Assembly (NCBI GenBank): GCA_965216955.1
Contig: CBDCGV010000008.1
Span: 62,001-126,000, forward strand
DNA from: CBDCGV01 sp965216955
Lineage (GTDB): Bacteria > Bacteroidota > Bacteroidia > Chitinophagales > JADIYW01
Reading direction: 5' to 3'
Length of the DNA: 64,000 bases
Made by a program: the position numbers and the translations under genes. Each line of letters begins with the position of its first letter. The stretch's first letter is position 1. The notes under the pieces were generated by a model. The model was not told the origin of the DNA and searched no databases. It saw nothing but the letters and a program-made list of their open reading frames with translations. Below, piece after piece: positions 42,922 to 51,645 of this stretch.

Positions 42922-44172
42922 ATGAATGTTATCCAAAAATATCTAAATAAACAAAAGGAAATTCCATCGGATGATGGTCTAAGATCCAACGCTTATGATT
43001 TTGTTGTAGTTATTCCATCTTATAAAGAAAAAAAACTAATTGATACGCTAAAGAGTTTGGAGTCTTGTATTCAAGTTCAAAAAAAAATTCTGGTTTTAAT
43101 TGTATTGAATTTTAAGACTAATGATGCTGAAGCGATAAGTCAATATCATATCAATCAACAAATAGCAATTCGAAAATGGATTATTCAAGAAAACCATCAT
43201 TTAGATTATAGTGTGATCTTGAAGTCTTTTAATTCCAGTAAATCAGGTGTTGGTCGGGTGCGAAAATATGGAATGGATTTGGCGTTAAATATTTTGACTT
43301 TTGGAGGAACAAAGGAGCAGGGCGTGATAATAAGTTTGGATGCAGATAGCACCGTAAAACAAAATTATTTTGTTGAGATATCGAATGCCTATAAAAAACA
43401 ATCTGAAATAGGAGCCTTTTCCATTCATTTTGAACATGATCTATCTTTATGCGAAACTGCTGAGCAGAAGGAAGCCATTATGCTTTATGAGCTTCATCTT
43501 AGATATTTTATTAATGCACAAAAATGGGTTGGTTTGCCGTATGCCTTTCAAACGATTGGTTCTGCCTTTACAGTGAGCGCTAAAGCTTATGCTGCTCAAG
43601 GGGGAATGGTGAGTAATAGTGCGGGAGAAGATTTTTATTTTTTGCATAAGTTTTCATCAGTCGGTAAGCTTGGTAATATCGTTAATACAACAGTTTTTCC
43701 CTCTTCAAGAAGTAGTGATAGAGTGCCTTTTGGCACTGGAAGAGCAGTGAGTGATATGTTACTCAAGAACAAGAGTTGGGATACATATAGTTTTAGGTCT
43801 TTTCAGTTGCTAAGACAAGCATTTTTTCAAATGGATTTATTAGTCAAAGAGCCAGTTGCAGGTGCTTTTTTAAACGCTATTCCATTTGAAGTGTCTAGTT
43901 TTTTCAAAGAAGTAGATTTTGAAAATGCAGTGTTAGAAATTAAAAGAAATACTCGCTCTGAAGCGCAGTTTATTAAGCGATTTTACAGATGGTTTAATGC
44001 ATTTAGACTTATGAAATACTGTCATTATATCAGAGATCAATTTTACACGAATCAGGAAGTCTTAACTGCATCTAGGCATTTATTAAGAGCCTTGAAATTT
44101 AATTATGAAGACACTATGAATCTAGAGGATTGCCTAAAGATTTATAGAAGTATGGATAAAAAGATAGTTTAA
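42922..44172 (+). CDS. Family 2-type glycosyltransferase, soluble
   Basis: 416 residues. The GT-A fold shows FVVVIPSYKEKKLIDTLKSL near residue 28, SGVGRVRKYGMDLAL and the metal-binding DxD-type motif SLDADST near 143. GSAFTVSAKAYAAQGGM and GEDFYFLHK correspond to the acceptor/catalytic ED region. There are no transmembrane segments, so it is cytoplasmic or peripheral. Donor and acceptor are unknown. It is isolated on the plus strand, divergent from the response regulator and convergent, 1 bp apart, with the gene after it. Confidence 0.85.
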   Translation: MNVIQKYLNKQKEIPSDDGLRSNAYDFVVVIPSYKEKKLIDTLKSLESCIQVQKKILVLIVLNFKTNDAEAISQYHINQQIAIRKWIIQENHHLDYSVILKSFNSSKSGVGRVRKYGMDLALNILTFGGTKEQGVIISLDADSTVKQNYFVEISNAYKKQSEIGAFSIHFEHDLSLCETAEQKEAIMLYELHLRYFINAQKWVGLPYAFQTIGSAFTVSAKAYAAQGGMVSNSAGEDFYFLHKFSSVGKLGNIVNTTVFPSSRSSDRVPFGTGRAVSDMLLKNKSWDTYSFRSFQLLRQAFFQMDLLVKEPVAGAFLNAIPFEVSSFFKEVDFENAVLEIKRNTRSEAQFIKRFYRWFNAFRLMKYCHYIRDQFYTNQEVLTASRHLLRALKFNYEDTMNLEDCLKIYRSMDKKIV

Positions 44173-44173
44173 T

Positions 44174-45712
44174 CTAGCTTTCTTCTTTTTCTAGATTGAA
44201 ACTTAGCTCGATTTGTTTTTTGTTGTTAGCAGTTCTTAATGGGTACTTAATGGTTTTATATCCTTCTTTTTCTACAATTATTAAATAATCTCTTTTGGGC
44301 TCAATCATTGTATTGAATTGTCCAATAGCATTTGTCAATCCATGCTCGATGAAGATTCTTCTTTGTACATCGATTATCTTAATTTTTCCCTTTTCAAGTT
44401 TAACGGTATCTTGAATCATTGCATTTACTTCAAAAGGAACAATGGCTTTTGTAAAGAAATAAATATCATCATCCCCTTTACCACCTTGTCTATTTGATGA
44501 GATAAACCCTCTAACAAAATGTTTATCTGTTGTAAAAGAAAAATCATCTTTTGGCGAGTTGAAGGGTATACCCAAGTTTTTTATTTCTGTAAACTTATTT
44601 GAAGTATCTTTTGTTGCTACGAAAATATCGAGGCCGCCAAAACCACCATGTCCATCTGAGGAGAAGTATAAATTGCCATTTTGATGAATAAATGGAAATC
44701 TTTCATCTCCCGAGGTATTTACTTTGGATCCTAAATTAACAGGCCGGCTCCATTTTTCTTTTTTCGGGTTAAAAGTGCTTTTGTAAATGTCCTTGCCTCC
44801 ATAGCCCCCAGCTCTATCGGAAGTGAAATAGACTGTATTTCCATCATTGGTTACGGAAGGATAGGCGCATGAATATTCATCTCCATTGAAACCAAGTTCT
44901 TTAGGCTTTTTCCACCCATCATTGCCGTCTTTTTCAGCCATAAAGATTTTAAGTTTAACTTCTCCCGTTCTACTGCTTTTAGCAGAACCACTTACAACAT
45001 TATTTCTAGTAAAGAATATTTTGGTTTGGGCAGAATCAAAACATGCCGGACCATCATGAAAATTTAGTGTATTAACCCCTTTAACTCTTTCAACAACTGT
45101 GCTCGTATCTAATGTAAAAGGTGCGATATAAATATCCAAAAAACTGCTATTGGTCCATTTGTCAGTTTTTCTAAGCATTCCTTCTCCACGTGAAGAAGTG
45201 AAAACCACACGGTTGCCATTATAAGCAACAGCTCCAAAATCTGAAGCACTGCTATTTAGAGCTAAATTGAAAATTTCATAAGGTTGTGCAGCATATTCAA
45301 GTTTTGATGCTTCATCACAGGCTTTAATCATTGCTTCACCTCTGGAATCATCAGGTGTTAGTTCACTATATTTTTGAAACCATTTTTTAGCTTGTTCATA
45401 CTGATAGGAACTCATTAATACCTGCCCGTACTTAAAATAGTATTTTGGATGCACATTTTGCTGTGCGACTACTTGAGCTAAGAATTGCTCAGCGTTTTCT
45501 GTATCATTCATCTTTAAATAGCATTCTGCTATTTTTCGAACAGCCTTTTTGCTTCCTTCATCAGCAAGCTTATGGTAAATTTGTACAGCTTCACTATAAT
45601 TATATTCCTTGAATAATGCATCTGCTTTTTTCATCTGTTTTGAAGGAGGAGCAGCATTAGATAAAATACTCAATAAAAGAATTATACAAAGGAGAGGCAA
45701 TATTCTTTTCAT
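44174..45712 (-). CDS. PorE-like periplasmic protein: TPR, PD40 propeller and CRD, no OmpA domain
   Basis: 512 residues with a signal peptide (LPLLCIILLLSILSNAA) but no lipobox Cys. TPRs fill about 25-140 (ALFKEYNYSEAVQIYHKLAD). PD40/WD40-type blades follow (VVFTSSRGEGM, VYFTSDRAGGYGGKDIY, LYFSSDGHGGFGGLDIF, GFISSNRQGGKGDDDIY). A carboxypeptidase-regulatory-like domain ends the protein (about 430-510, YLIIVEKEGYKTIKY). This is the domain order of the T9SS-associated protein PorE, but the C-terminal OmpA-like peptidoglycan-binding domain is missing. It follows the MBL-fold gene by 11 bp. Confidence 0.85.
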   Translation of the reverse strand: MKRILPLLCIILLLSILSNAAPPSKQMKKADALFKEYNYSEAVQIYHKLADEGSKKAVRKIAECYLKMNDTENAEQFLAQVVAQQNVHPKYYFKYGQVLMSSYQYEQAKKWFQKYSELTPDDSRGEAMIKACDEASKLEYAAQPYEIFNLALNSSASDFGAVAYNGNRVVFTSSRGEGMLRKTDKWTNSSFLDIYIAPFTLDTSTVVERVKGVNTLNFHDGPACFDSAQTKIFFTRNNVVSGSAKSSRTGEVKLKIFMAEKDGNDGWKKPKELGFNGDEYSCAYPSVTNDGNTVYFTSDRAGGYGGKDIYKSTFNPKKEKWSRPVNLGSKVNTSGDERFPFIHQNGNLYFSSDGHGGFGGLDIFVATKDTSNKFTEIKNLGIPFNSPKDDFSFTTDKHFVRGFISSNRQGGKGDDDIYFFTKAIVPFEVNAMIQDTVKLEKGKIKIIDVQRRIFIEHGLTNAIGQFNTMIEPKRDYLIIVEKEGYKTIKYPLRTANNKKQIELSFNLEKEES

Positions 45713-45723
45713 GTTTTTATGTT

Positions 45724-46557
45724 TTAAATTTCACTCAGACTAAAACATTCATCAAGAATGATGCCTTTTTCTTCTCGTCTCAAAGTGCAACATTCAATGT
45801 CTTTGTCATGTTCGAACATTACAATATGCTTATTTTTTGTGGCAAAATCAAGAAAACTCACCTTTTCTTCTAGCGTTTTCATGGGCCTGATATCATAGCC
45901 CATGATATATGGTAGCTTTATATGATGAGTACTAGGAATGAGATCTGCAGCATAAGATATAACGTAGTCTTTGTATTTAATATGTGGTAAAACCATCGCT
46001 TCTGTATGCCCATTCACATATTCTAAACTTATTCCTTCTATTGGAAGAGGTGTGCTTTCTGTAAATTTTAATTGTCCATTTTCCTGAATGGGAAGAATGT
46101 TTTCTTTTAAAAAAGATGCTTTTTCGCGTGGATTCGCTGTTAAAGCCCATTTCCAGTGCTTCTCTGAGGTCCAATAAGTTGCATTCTTAAATGCAGGCAT
46201 TAGTTGGTCACTTTTTCTTAAAATTGCTCCACCACAATGATCAAAATGTAAATGAGTAAGCAAGACGTCAGTTATATCATTTGTACTAAAACCTTTACTA
46301 TTTAACGATTTTTCCAATGTGTCATCACCATGAGGCTCAAAATTCTTTATAAATTTTTCACCTTGCTTATTGCCCATACCGGTATCTATAAGCATAAGCC
46401 TATTTCCCTCTTCAACTAAAAGGCATCTCATTGCCCATGTACAACGATTGTTTTTGTCCGCAGGATTAAGTTTGTTCCAAAGGACTTTGGGCACTACTCC
46501 AAACATGGCTCCCCCATCTAATTTGAATAAGCCAGTATCTATAGAATATAAATTCAT
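45724..46557 (-). CDS. Metallo-beta-lactamase-fold hydrolase
   Basis: 277 residues, no signal peptide. The metal-binding motif THLHFDHCGG is near residue 100; an earlier LIDTGMGNKQ and a later VNGHTEAMVLPH and YAADLIPSTHH provide the other metal ligands. The layout resembles quorum-quenching lactonase-like or general MBL-fold proteins; the substrate is unknown. It is upstream of, and probably co-transcribed with, the PorE-like gene. Confidence 0.9.
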   Translation of the reverse strand: MNLYSIDTGLFKLDGGAMFGVVPKVLWNKLNPADKNNRCTWAMRCLLVEEGNRLMLIDTGMGNKQGEKFIKNFEPHGDDTLEKSLNSKGFSTNDITDVLLTHLHFDHCGGAILRKSDQLMPAFKNATYWTSEKHWKWALTANPREKASFLKENILPIQENGQLKFTESTPLPIEGISLEYVNGHTEAMVLPHIKYKDYVISYAADLIPSTHHIKLPYIMGYDIRPMKTLEEKVSFLDFATKNKHIVMFEHDKDIECCTLRREEKGIILDECFSLSEI

Positions 46558-46657
46558 ATTGTATTAAGTTTTGTCGATAATATTTGAGAAGATGAAATTT
46601 GGAATATTAAGACTTTCTAACCCCAATAGAATAAACTGTAAAGTTTATTAAAATGTC

Positions 46658-47128
46658 CTACATCATTTTCAAAAGCGTAACTGCTGCTTCAACACCCTTG
46701 TTACCATACTTGCCTCCTGCTCGGTCAACTGCTTGTTGATGGGTATTTGGTGTAAGCACACCAAAAATAAATGGACGATTATACTTTAAGTTAAGATCCA
46801 TAATTCCTTTCGCAACCGCATGGTTGATGTATTCATCATGTTTGGTTTCCCCCTTTATGACACAACCAATGCAAACAACACCATCTACATGTTCTTCTTC
46901 CATGATTTGTTGTGCAGCTAAAGGAAGTTCGAAAGAGCCTGGCACCGATTTTACAAAAATATTTTCATCACCAATGGAATACTTAAGTAATGTGTCAATA
47001 CAGCCTTTTAAGAGTGCTTCTGTTATATCTTCATTCCATTCAGACCACACAATACCTACCTTTTTCCCATTTCCTGATGGAATGTCATCAGATTTATAGG
47101 AAGAAAGATTCTTTAGTGAAGTAGCCAT
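46658..47128 (-). CDS. ribH: 6,7-dimethyl-8-ribityllumazine synthase
   Basis: 156 residues. Family motifs are VGIVWSEWNEDIT, VKSVPGSFELPLAAQ, GCVIKGETKHDEYINHAV and FGVLTPNTHQQAVDRAG, including the catalytic His in KHDEYI. It makes the lumazine precursor of riboflavin in the cytoplasm. It follows the YfgM-like gene by 20 bp on the minus strand. No FMN riboswitch is seen upstream. Confidence 0.97.
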   Translation of the reverse strand: MATSLKNLSSYKSDDIPSGNGKKVGIVWSEWNEDITEALLKGCIDTLLKYSIGDENIFVKSVPGSFELPLAAQQIMEEEHVDGVVCIGCVIKGETKHDEYINHAVAKGIMDLNLKYNRPFIFGVLTPNTHQQAVDRAGGKYGNKGVEAAVTLLKMM

Positions 47129-47148
47129 GGTATTATCTATGAAATTTG

Positions 47149-47844
47149 TTAGTTGCTACTAAGCGTTTCAATACGCATAATGTTTTTACGAGCATCTGTA
47201 GCATCACTTACATTAGGATATAAATCTATTAATTCGTTATATACATCCATTGCCTTGCCATATTCTGAAAGACTTTCTAGGGCTTTGCCTGCTCGCATCA
47301 AATATAGTGGCGTTGTAATTTCATTGTTACCTGTTTTGGCAGCTTTTTTATAAAAATCAACACTTCTCTCCATATTATCCAATTCGGAATAAGCATCACC
47401 AAGTCCACCATATGCAATAGACTGAATTACAGGATCTTTTGATTTGAATTTTTCCAAATAATAGATGGCATCTTCAAAATTCCCTAAGTTTAGATGACAA
47501 ATTCCAGCATAATATTTTGCTAGTTTTCCAGGTTTTGAACCCTTATAATCAGTAGAAATATCTTCAAAACCCAAGTAATTGCCATCACCTTCTAATGCCA
47601 ATCTAAAAGAATCGGCCTCAAAATATTGCTGTGCCTTAAATATTTGTTCGTGTGCTTCGTGTTCTCTGGGAGCTACAATTAGATTCTTATATAGCATATA
47701 GCCTCCAATTATCAATAATAACCCTAATAAAACTCCGGTTACAATTTGTTGATTTTCTTCTAAGAAGTTTTCTAATTTGTCATAAGTTTCATCCAACTTA
47801 ATTGCTCCTTCTTCTTCTTGTTCTAATTCTTTCCTCTTTGCCAT
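47149..47844 (-). CDS. YfgM-like membrane-anchored TPR protein
   Basis: 231 residues. A cytoplasmic acidic N-terminus (RKELEQEEEGAIKLDETY) precedes one transmembrane helix (VTGVLLGLLLIIGGYMLY, about 37-54), then four or so TPRs (YYAGICHLNLGNFEDAIYYL, AYGGLGDAYSELDNMERSVD, GKALESLSEYGKAMDVYN). The topology is that of YfgM/Tol-Pal-like TPR proteins that accompany SecYEG or periplasmic chaperones; the exact role is unknown. It is divergent from recF and precedes ribH. Confidence 0.85.
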   Translation of the reverse strand: MAKRKELEQEEEGAIKLDETYDKLENFLEENQQIVTGVLLGLLLIIGGYMLYKNLIVAPREHEAHEQIFKAQQYFEADSFRLALEGDGNYLGFEDISTDYKGSKPGKLAKYYAGICHLNLGNFEDAIYYLEKFKSKDPVIQSIAYGGLGDAYSELDNMERSVDFYKKAAKTGNNEITTPLYLMRAGKALESLSEYGKAMDVYNELIDLYPNVSDATDARKNIMRIETLSSN

Positions 47845-47873
47845 GATGTAGCTTAAAAGTTTATTTCAGCCCA

Positions 47874-47881
47874 CAAAGGTA
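47874..47881 (-). promoter_or_regulatory. Bacteroidota -7 promoter element (TACCTTTG) for the YfgM-like/ribH unit
   Basis: On the minus strand TACCTTTG matches TAnnTTTG, 29 nt before the ATG at 47844. The same octamer occurs before the thioredoxin at 3306-3313. No clear -33 element is seen. Confidence 0.45.
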
Positions 47882-47936
47882 CTATTTTACTGAATAGTTT
47901 TAATAGGTAATTTCTAAATTTAGCCACAGTTATCAT

Positions 47937-49043
47937 ATGAAAGTGAATAATTACCATTTTAAGCAAATAACTATAACCAATTATAGAAATTATGATTTCA
48001 AAAAGATTGATTTTAAAATTGGGTTTAATAGCATTGTTGGATTTAATGGCATTGGTAAAACCAATTTGTTAGATGCCATTTATTATACATGTTTTACTAG
48101 AAGTTATTTGTCTAAAAGTGACATGTATAATTATAAACAAGGGAAGGACTTTTTTCGAATTGAAGCTATTGTTAAAGATGAAAAAGAATCATCCATTGTT
48201 ATTAAAAACTCAAAAAAACTAGGAAAACAAGTTGAATTTAATGGAGTTCCATATGAAAAGGTCATTGAACACTTTGGTAAATTTGCGGTGGTTTTCATTG
48301 CGCCGGGTGATAGAAGGTTAATTGATGGATATAGTGATGAGCGAAGAAGATTTGTTGACAGTATCATTTGCCAAATAGACAAAACCTACTTTAAAAATTT
48401 AATAAAATACAGGGCTATTTTAAAATCGAGAAAGGCTGCCTTGGAACTTGGAGTCAAAAGGAAGGACTATGATAAAGCATTAATAGATACTTATAATGAA
48501 CAATTGGTTTTGCTTGGAAATCAAATATTTAATACAAGAAAAAAAATAATTGATGAAATCAAAGGTCTTGTGAAAGATTATTATAAGTTAATTGCTGATT
48601 CAAAAGAGGCAATCGGACTGAATTATAAATCCGATTTGCTAGAGAAAGATTTCATGTCGTTATTGAAAGAGAGTTTTAAGGAGGATCAATATAAATGTAG
48701 AACTACAAAAGGAATACATAAAGATGATTTCGAATTTACAATTAACGATATGCTACTTCGCAAAACGGGTTCGCAAGGACAGCAAAAGTCTTTCATTTTG
48801 GCATTAAAGATTGCTCAGTATCAATTATTAAAAAGATATATACACCAACAACCTATCTTGATATTAGATGATATTTTTGCAAAACTGGATGAAGAAAGAT
48901 TGATACGTTTTTTAGAGGCTATAAAAATAGAAGATCCAAAGCAAGTTTTTCTAAGTGATACACATCAGCATAGAGTAGAAGTATTGTTTGAAAAGTTGGG
49001 AATTAATGGTAATATTATCAATATAGAAGAAAAAGCAATGTAA
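47937..49043 (+). CDS. recF: DNA replication and repair protein RecF
   Basis: 368 residues. The Walker A motif is GFNGIGKTNLLDAIYYT near residue 35; the ABC signature is GSQGQQKSFILALKIAQ near 283; Walker B is PILILDDIFAKLDEER near 310. RecF is an SMC-like ATPase that loads RecA at single-strand gaps with RecO and RecR. The following DUF721 gene starts directly after the stop, as is common in Bacteroidota. dnaA, dnaN and gyrB are not in this window. Confidence 0.96.
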   Translation: MKVNNYHFKQITITNYRNYDFKKIDFKIGFNSIVGFNGIGKTNLLDAIYYTCFTRSYLSKSDMYNYKQGKDFFRIEAIVKDEKESSIVIKNSKKLGKQVEFNGVPYEKVIEHFGKFAVVFIAPGDRRLIDGYSDERRRFVDSIICQIDKTYFKNLIKYRAILKSRKAALELGVKRKDYDKALIDTYNEQLVLLGNQIFNTRKKIIDEIKGLVKDYYKLIADSKEAIGLNYKSDLLEKDFMSLLKESFKEDQYKCRTTKGIHKDDFEFTINDMLLRKTGSQGQQKSFILALKIAQYQLLKRYIHQQPILILDDIFAKLDEERLIRFLEAIKIEDPKQVFLSDTHQHRVEVLFEKLGINGNIINIEEKAM

Positions 49044-49337
49044 GTGGCAAAATATAATGAGGGCGTAGCAATAAAAGAAGTACTTAGATCCTTATTCAAG
49101 GACTTAGGAGTAGAAGATAAAATTGATGAACAGAGAATTGTTGCTGGGTGGAAAGATATTTTGGGACCTTTTATAGCAAATAGAACAGGTAAGATTTATT
49201 TGAAAAAAGATGTATTGTTTGTTCAAGTGCATTCGGCAGCACTTAAAAATGAACTAATGATTGCAAAATCTAAGGTTATAGAGAAGCTAAACGATTATTT
49301 AGGCAAAGTAATTATCAAGGATTTAGTTGTTCGTTAA
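49044..49337 (+). CDS. DUF721 protein (DciA-like)
   Basis: 97 residues from a GTG immediately after the recF stop. The DUF721 core is VAGWKDILGPFIANRTGKIY followed by LFVQVHSAALKNELMIAKSK. In several phyla DciA of this family loads the replicative helicase. The zero-gap coupling to recF supports a role in DNA replication or repair. Short Bacteroidota versions like this one have not been assigned a firm function. Confidence 0.88.
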   Translation: MAKYNEGVAIKEVLRSLFKDLGVEDKIDEQRIVAGWKDILGPFIANRTGKIYLKKDVLFVQVHSAALKNELMIAKSKVIEKLNDYLGKVIIKDLVVR

Positions 49338-49424
49338 AAACTTATGGGAACTTAGTTGAGGAAAATTTGTTTAATAGAGTGATATTTGCAATTATCAATT
49401 TTACAAATTTTTAAAAAGAGAGAA

Positions 49425-49742
49425 ATGGCAGTTCAATTTACAGATACAAATTTTAAAACAGATGTGATGGAAGCGACTCAATTGTCGGTAGTTGATTTTT
49501 GGGCAGAGTGGTGTGGACCATGTCGTATGGTAGGGCCAATTGTTGATGAATTGGCTAAAGATTTTGAGGGAAAAGTTAATATTGGGAAAGTCAATGTTGA
49601 TGAAAGCCCTGATATTGCAGCACAGTTTGGTATAAGAAGCATCCCTACAATTTTATTTATTAAAAATGGAGAAGTGGTTGATAGACATGTTGGTGCAGCT
49701 CCTAAGAATGTTTTGCAAGAGAAAATAGAAGGATTGATGTAA
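49425..49742 (+). CDS. trxA: Thioredoxin
   Basis: 105 residues from ATG 49425 (MAVQFTDTNFKTDVMEATQL); a TTG at 49386 would add an unlikely 13-residue tail. The active site is WAEWCGPCRMVGP and the cis-Pro loop IRSIPTILFIKNG. It is the main cytoplasmic disulfide reductase, canonical in length and sequence, in contrast to the WCAPC protein at 2983-3285. A stem-loop follows the gene. Confidence 0.96.
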   Translation: MAVQFTDTNFKTDVMEATQLSVVDFWAEWCGPCRMVGPIVDELAKDFEGKVNIGKVNVDESPDIAAQFGIRSIPTILFIKNGEVVDRHVGAAPKNVLQEKIEGLM

Positions 49743-49769
49743 TTCCTTTTAATAGCAATTAAATTTTGA

Positions 49770-49803
49770 ATGCCTCACTAATTTTAAATTGGTGAGGCAT
49801 TTT
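49770..49803 (+). terminator. Intrinsic terminator after trxA
   Basis: ATGCCTCAC (49770-49778) pairs with GTGAGGCAT (49792-49800) and the pairing extends inward through the AT-rich middle with one G-T pair, giving a stem of up to 15 bp. The T-run after it is short (four T). Confidence 0.7.
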
Positions 49804-49823
49804 CATAACTTCATTTTTTACAA

Positions 49824-50738
49824 ATGATAGATCAGCAGCAATTCCACCAATTCGATAACCTTGAGCTTCTTGCGAAACAAGTAGTAGAAGGATTTATTAT
49901 TGGTCTGCATAAAAGTCCATATCACGGATTTTCTGTTGAATTTGCGGAACATAGATTGTATAACCAAGGGGAGTCCGTTAAAAATATTGATTGGAAAGTT
50001 TTTGCTCGGACAGATAAGATGTACGTTAAGAAATACGAAGAAGAAACCAATTTGAGGTGTCAAATAGTTTTAGATATTTCATCATCAATGTATTTTCCTC
50101 TGGAAAGAGAAAAGAACAAATACAACAAGTTAGAATTTGCTGCGACATCAGCTTCGGCGTTAATGTACTTACTTAGAAAACAAAGAGATGCAGTTGGATT
50201 GACACTTTTTAATGATATTATTAAAGTGCACACGAGATCAAGGTCTACATCTATGCATCATAAGTTATTGCAGAATCATCTTTACGAAGTCATTAAAGGT
50301 CAGGAGTTAAATAAGAGTACTGCCGCTGCGAAGTGCTTGCATCAAGTAGCAGAAAGCTTACACAAGCGATCTATGGTTGTAATTTTTAGTGATATGATGG
50401 AAAATGTTGAAGCGCATGATCGAATATTCTCTGGTTTGCAGCATTTAAAACACAATAAACATGAAATAATTGTTTTCCATGTGGTTGATAAGCAAAAAGA
50501 GCTGGAATTTGAGTTTGAAAATCGTCCACATAAGTTTATTGATCTAGAATCTGGTGAAGAGATAAAGTTGCAATCTAATCAAGTAAAACAGTACTACGTT
50601 GAAAAAATGAATCAAATAAAGAATGATTTAAAACTAAAATGTGCTCAATATAAAATTGATTTGGTTGAGGCAGATATTAATGAGCCTTTTGAACAAGTAC
50701 TGCTTCCATATTTAGTTAAAAGATCTAGGATGTATTAG
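49824..50738 (+). CDS. DUF58 domain protein with vWA-like fold
   Basis: 304 residues. The DUF58 core reads YNQGESVKNIDWKVFARTDK near residue 50; the following half is vWA-like with the MIDAS-type LDISSSMYF near 90 and VVIFSDMMEN near 190. No transmembrane helix. In Bacteroidota such proteins are usually encoded beside MoxR ATPases and BatA-like vWA proteins; here those neighbours are absent. An alpha/beta hydrolase follows after 26 bp. Confidence 0.9.
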   Translation: MIDQQQFHQFDNLELLAKQVVEGFIIGLHKSPYHGFSVEFAEHRLYNQGESVKNIDWKVFARTDKMYVKKYEEETNLRCQIVLDISSSMYFPLEREKNKYNKLEFAATSASALMYLLRKQRDAVGLTLFNDIIKVHTRSRSTSMHHKLLQNHLYEVIKGQELNKSTAAAKCLHQVAESLHKRSMVVIFSDMMENVEAHDRIFSGLQHLKHNKHEIIVFHVVDKQKELEFEFENRPHKFIDLESGEEIKLQSNQVKQYYVEKMNQIKNDLKLKCAQYKIDLVEADINEPFEQVLLPYLVKRSRMY

Positions 50739-50764
50739 GTGTTGGATCTTATTTAAGCATAAAT

Positions 50765-51547
50765 ATGCATTTGTTTTCAAAAAATTATGGTACTGAAAAA
50801 GAGGGCATTCCATTAGTTATATTACATGGGCTACTAGGGATGTCTGACAATTGGAAAACGCTATCAAAGGAGTGGGCAAAATATTTCCCTGTGTATGTGC
50901 TTGATTTAAGAAATCATGGGAGATCGCCACACCATAAAGATTTTGATTATTTTTTAATGTCTAAAGATCTACATACCTTTTTGGATCATCATGCAATTGA
51001 CAAGTGTAATTTGCTAGGACATTCAATGGGTGGAAAAGTGGCTATGCTTTTTTCTATTTTAACAGGAGAGCGGGTAAATAAATTGATTGTAGCAGATATT
51101 GAGCCTAAAAAATATAATGAAAGTCATGGATATATTTTTAGAGCTATGAAAGAATTGCCATTAAAAAATATTGGCTCTAGAAAGGAGGCAGATGAGTGGA
51201 TCCAAAAATTCATACCATCTTATTCCGTTCGTCAGTTTATTCTGAAGAACTTAAAAAGAGCAAAAGAAAATTATAGCTGGCGCCCTAACCTAGAAGCTAT
51301 TTTAAAGTCGTATCAAGAAATTTTAGGCTTTCCAAATGTGGAGGATCGTTTTTTTAGTGGAGAAACATTATTTGTAAAGGGAGGGTTATCTGATTACATT
51401 GATCCGTTTAAATTTGATAAGCAAGTCTCGCCATTATTTCCAAAAGCTACGCTTAAAACCATTGAAAATGCAGGACATTGGTTACATGCTGAATCTCCAA
51501 GAGCTTTTAAAGAGATAGTGATAGATTTTATAGAGACAATCAATTAG
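50765..51547 (+). CDS. Alpha/beta hydrolase, YbfF-like
   Basis: 260 residues. The fold shows the oxyanion region LHGLLGMSDNWKTLS, VLDLRNHGRSPH, the nucleophile elbow LGHSMGGKVAM with Ser about 94, and a C-terminal His in NAGHWLHAESP. This matches the YbfF esterase/thioesterase group in the cytoplasm; the substrate is unknown. It closely follows the DUF58 gene. Confidence 0.92.
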   Translation: MHLFSKNYGTEKEGIPLVILHGLLGMSDNWKTLSKEWAKYFPVYVLDLRNHGRSPHHKDFDYFLMSKDLHTFLDHHAIDKCNLLGHSMGGKVAMLFSILTGERVNKLIVADIEPKKYNESHGYIFRAMKELPLKNIGSRKEADEWIQKFIPSYSVRQFILKNLKRAKENYSWRPNLEAILKSYQEILGFPNVEDRFFSGETLFVKGGLSDYIDPFKFDKQVSPLFPKATLKTIENAGHWLHAESPRAFKEIVIDFIETIN

Positions 51548-51581
51548 ATACTTTTTAATTTAAAAATTAAATGAGTTTCTT

Positions 51582-51599
51582 CTATATTTTGAAATATAG
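51582..51599. repeat. 18-bp AT-rich palindrome upstream of the papain-like gene
   Basis: CTATATTT-TG-AAATATAG is a perfect inverted repeat in the 98-bp gap before the papain-like gene. A second AT palindrome, TTTAATTT-AA-AAATTAAA, lies just to the left. They could be an operator or weak bidirectional terminator, or chance in AT-rich DNA. Confidence 0.3.
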
Positions 51600-51645
51600 A
51601 TTGTATATGTTTAATTTACGAAAGTTGAGTTAAAACCAGTTTGCT

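Noticed and set aside
42861..42936. Longer N-terminus of the response regulator giving an apparent membrane segment
   Set aside because: The extra stretch is not part of the receiver fold and would overlap the start of the divergent glycosyltransferase; a membrane-anchored response regulator is less likely than a start at 42861 or 42858.
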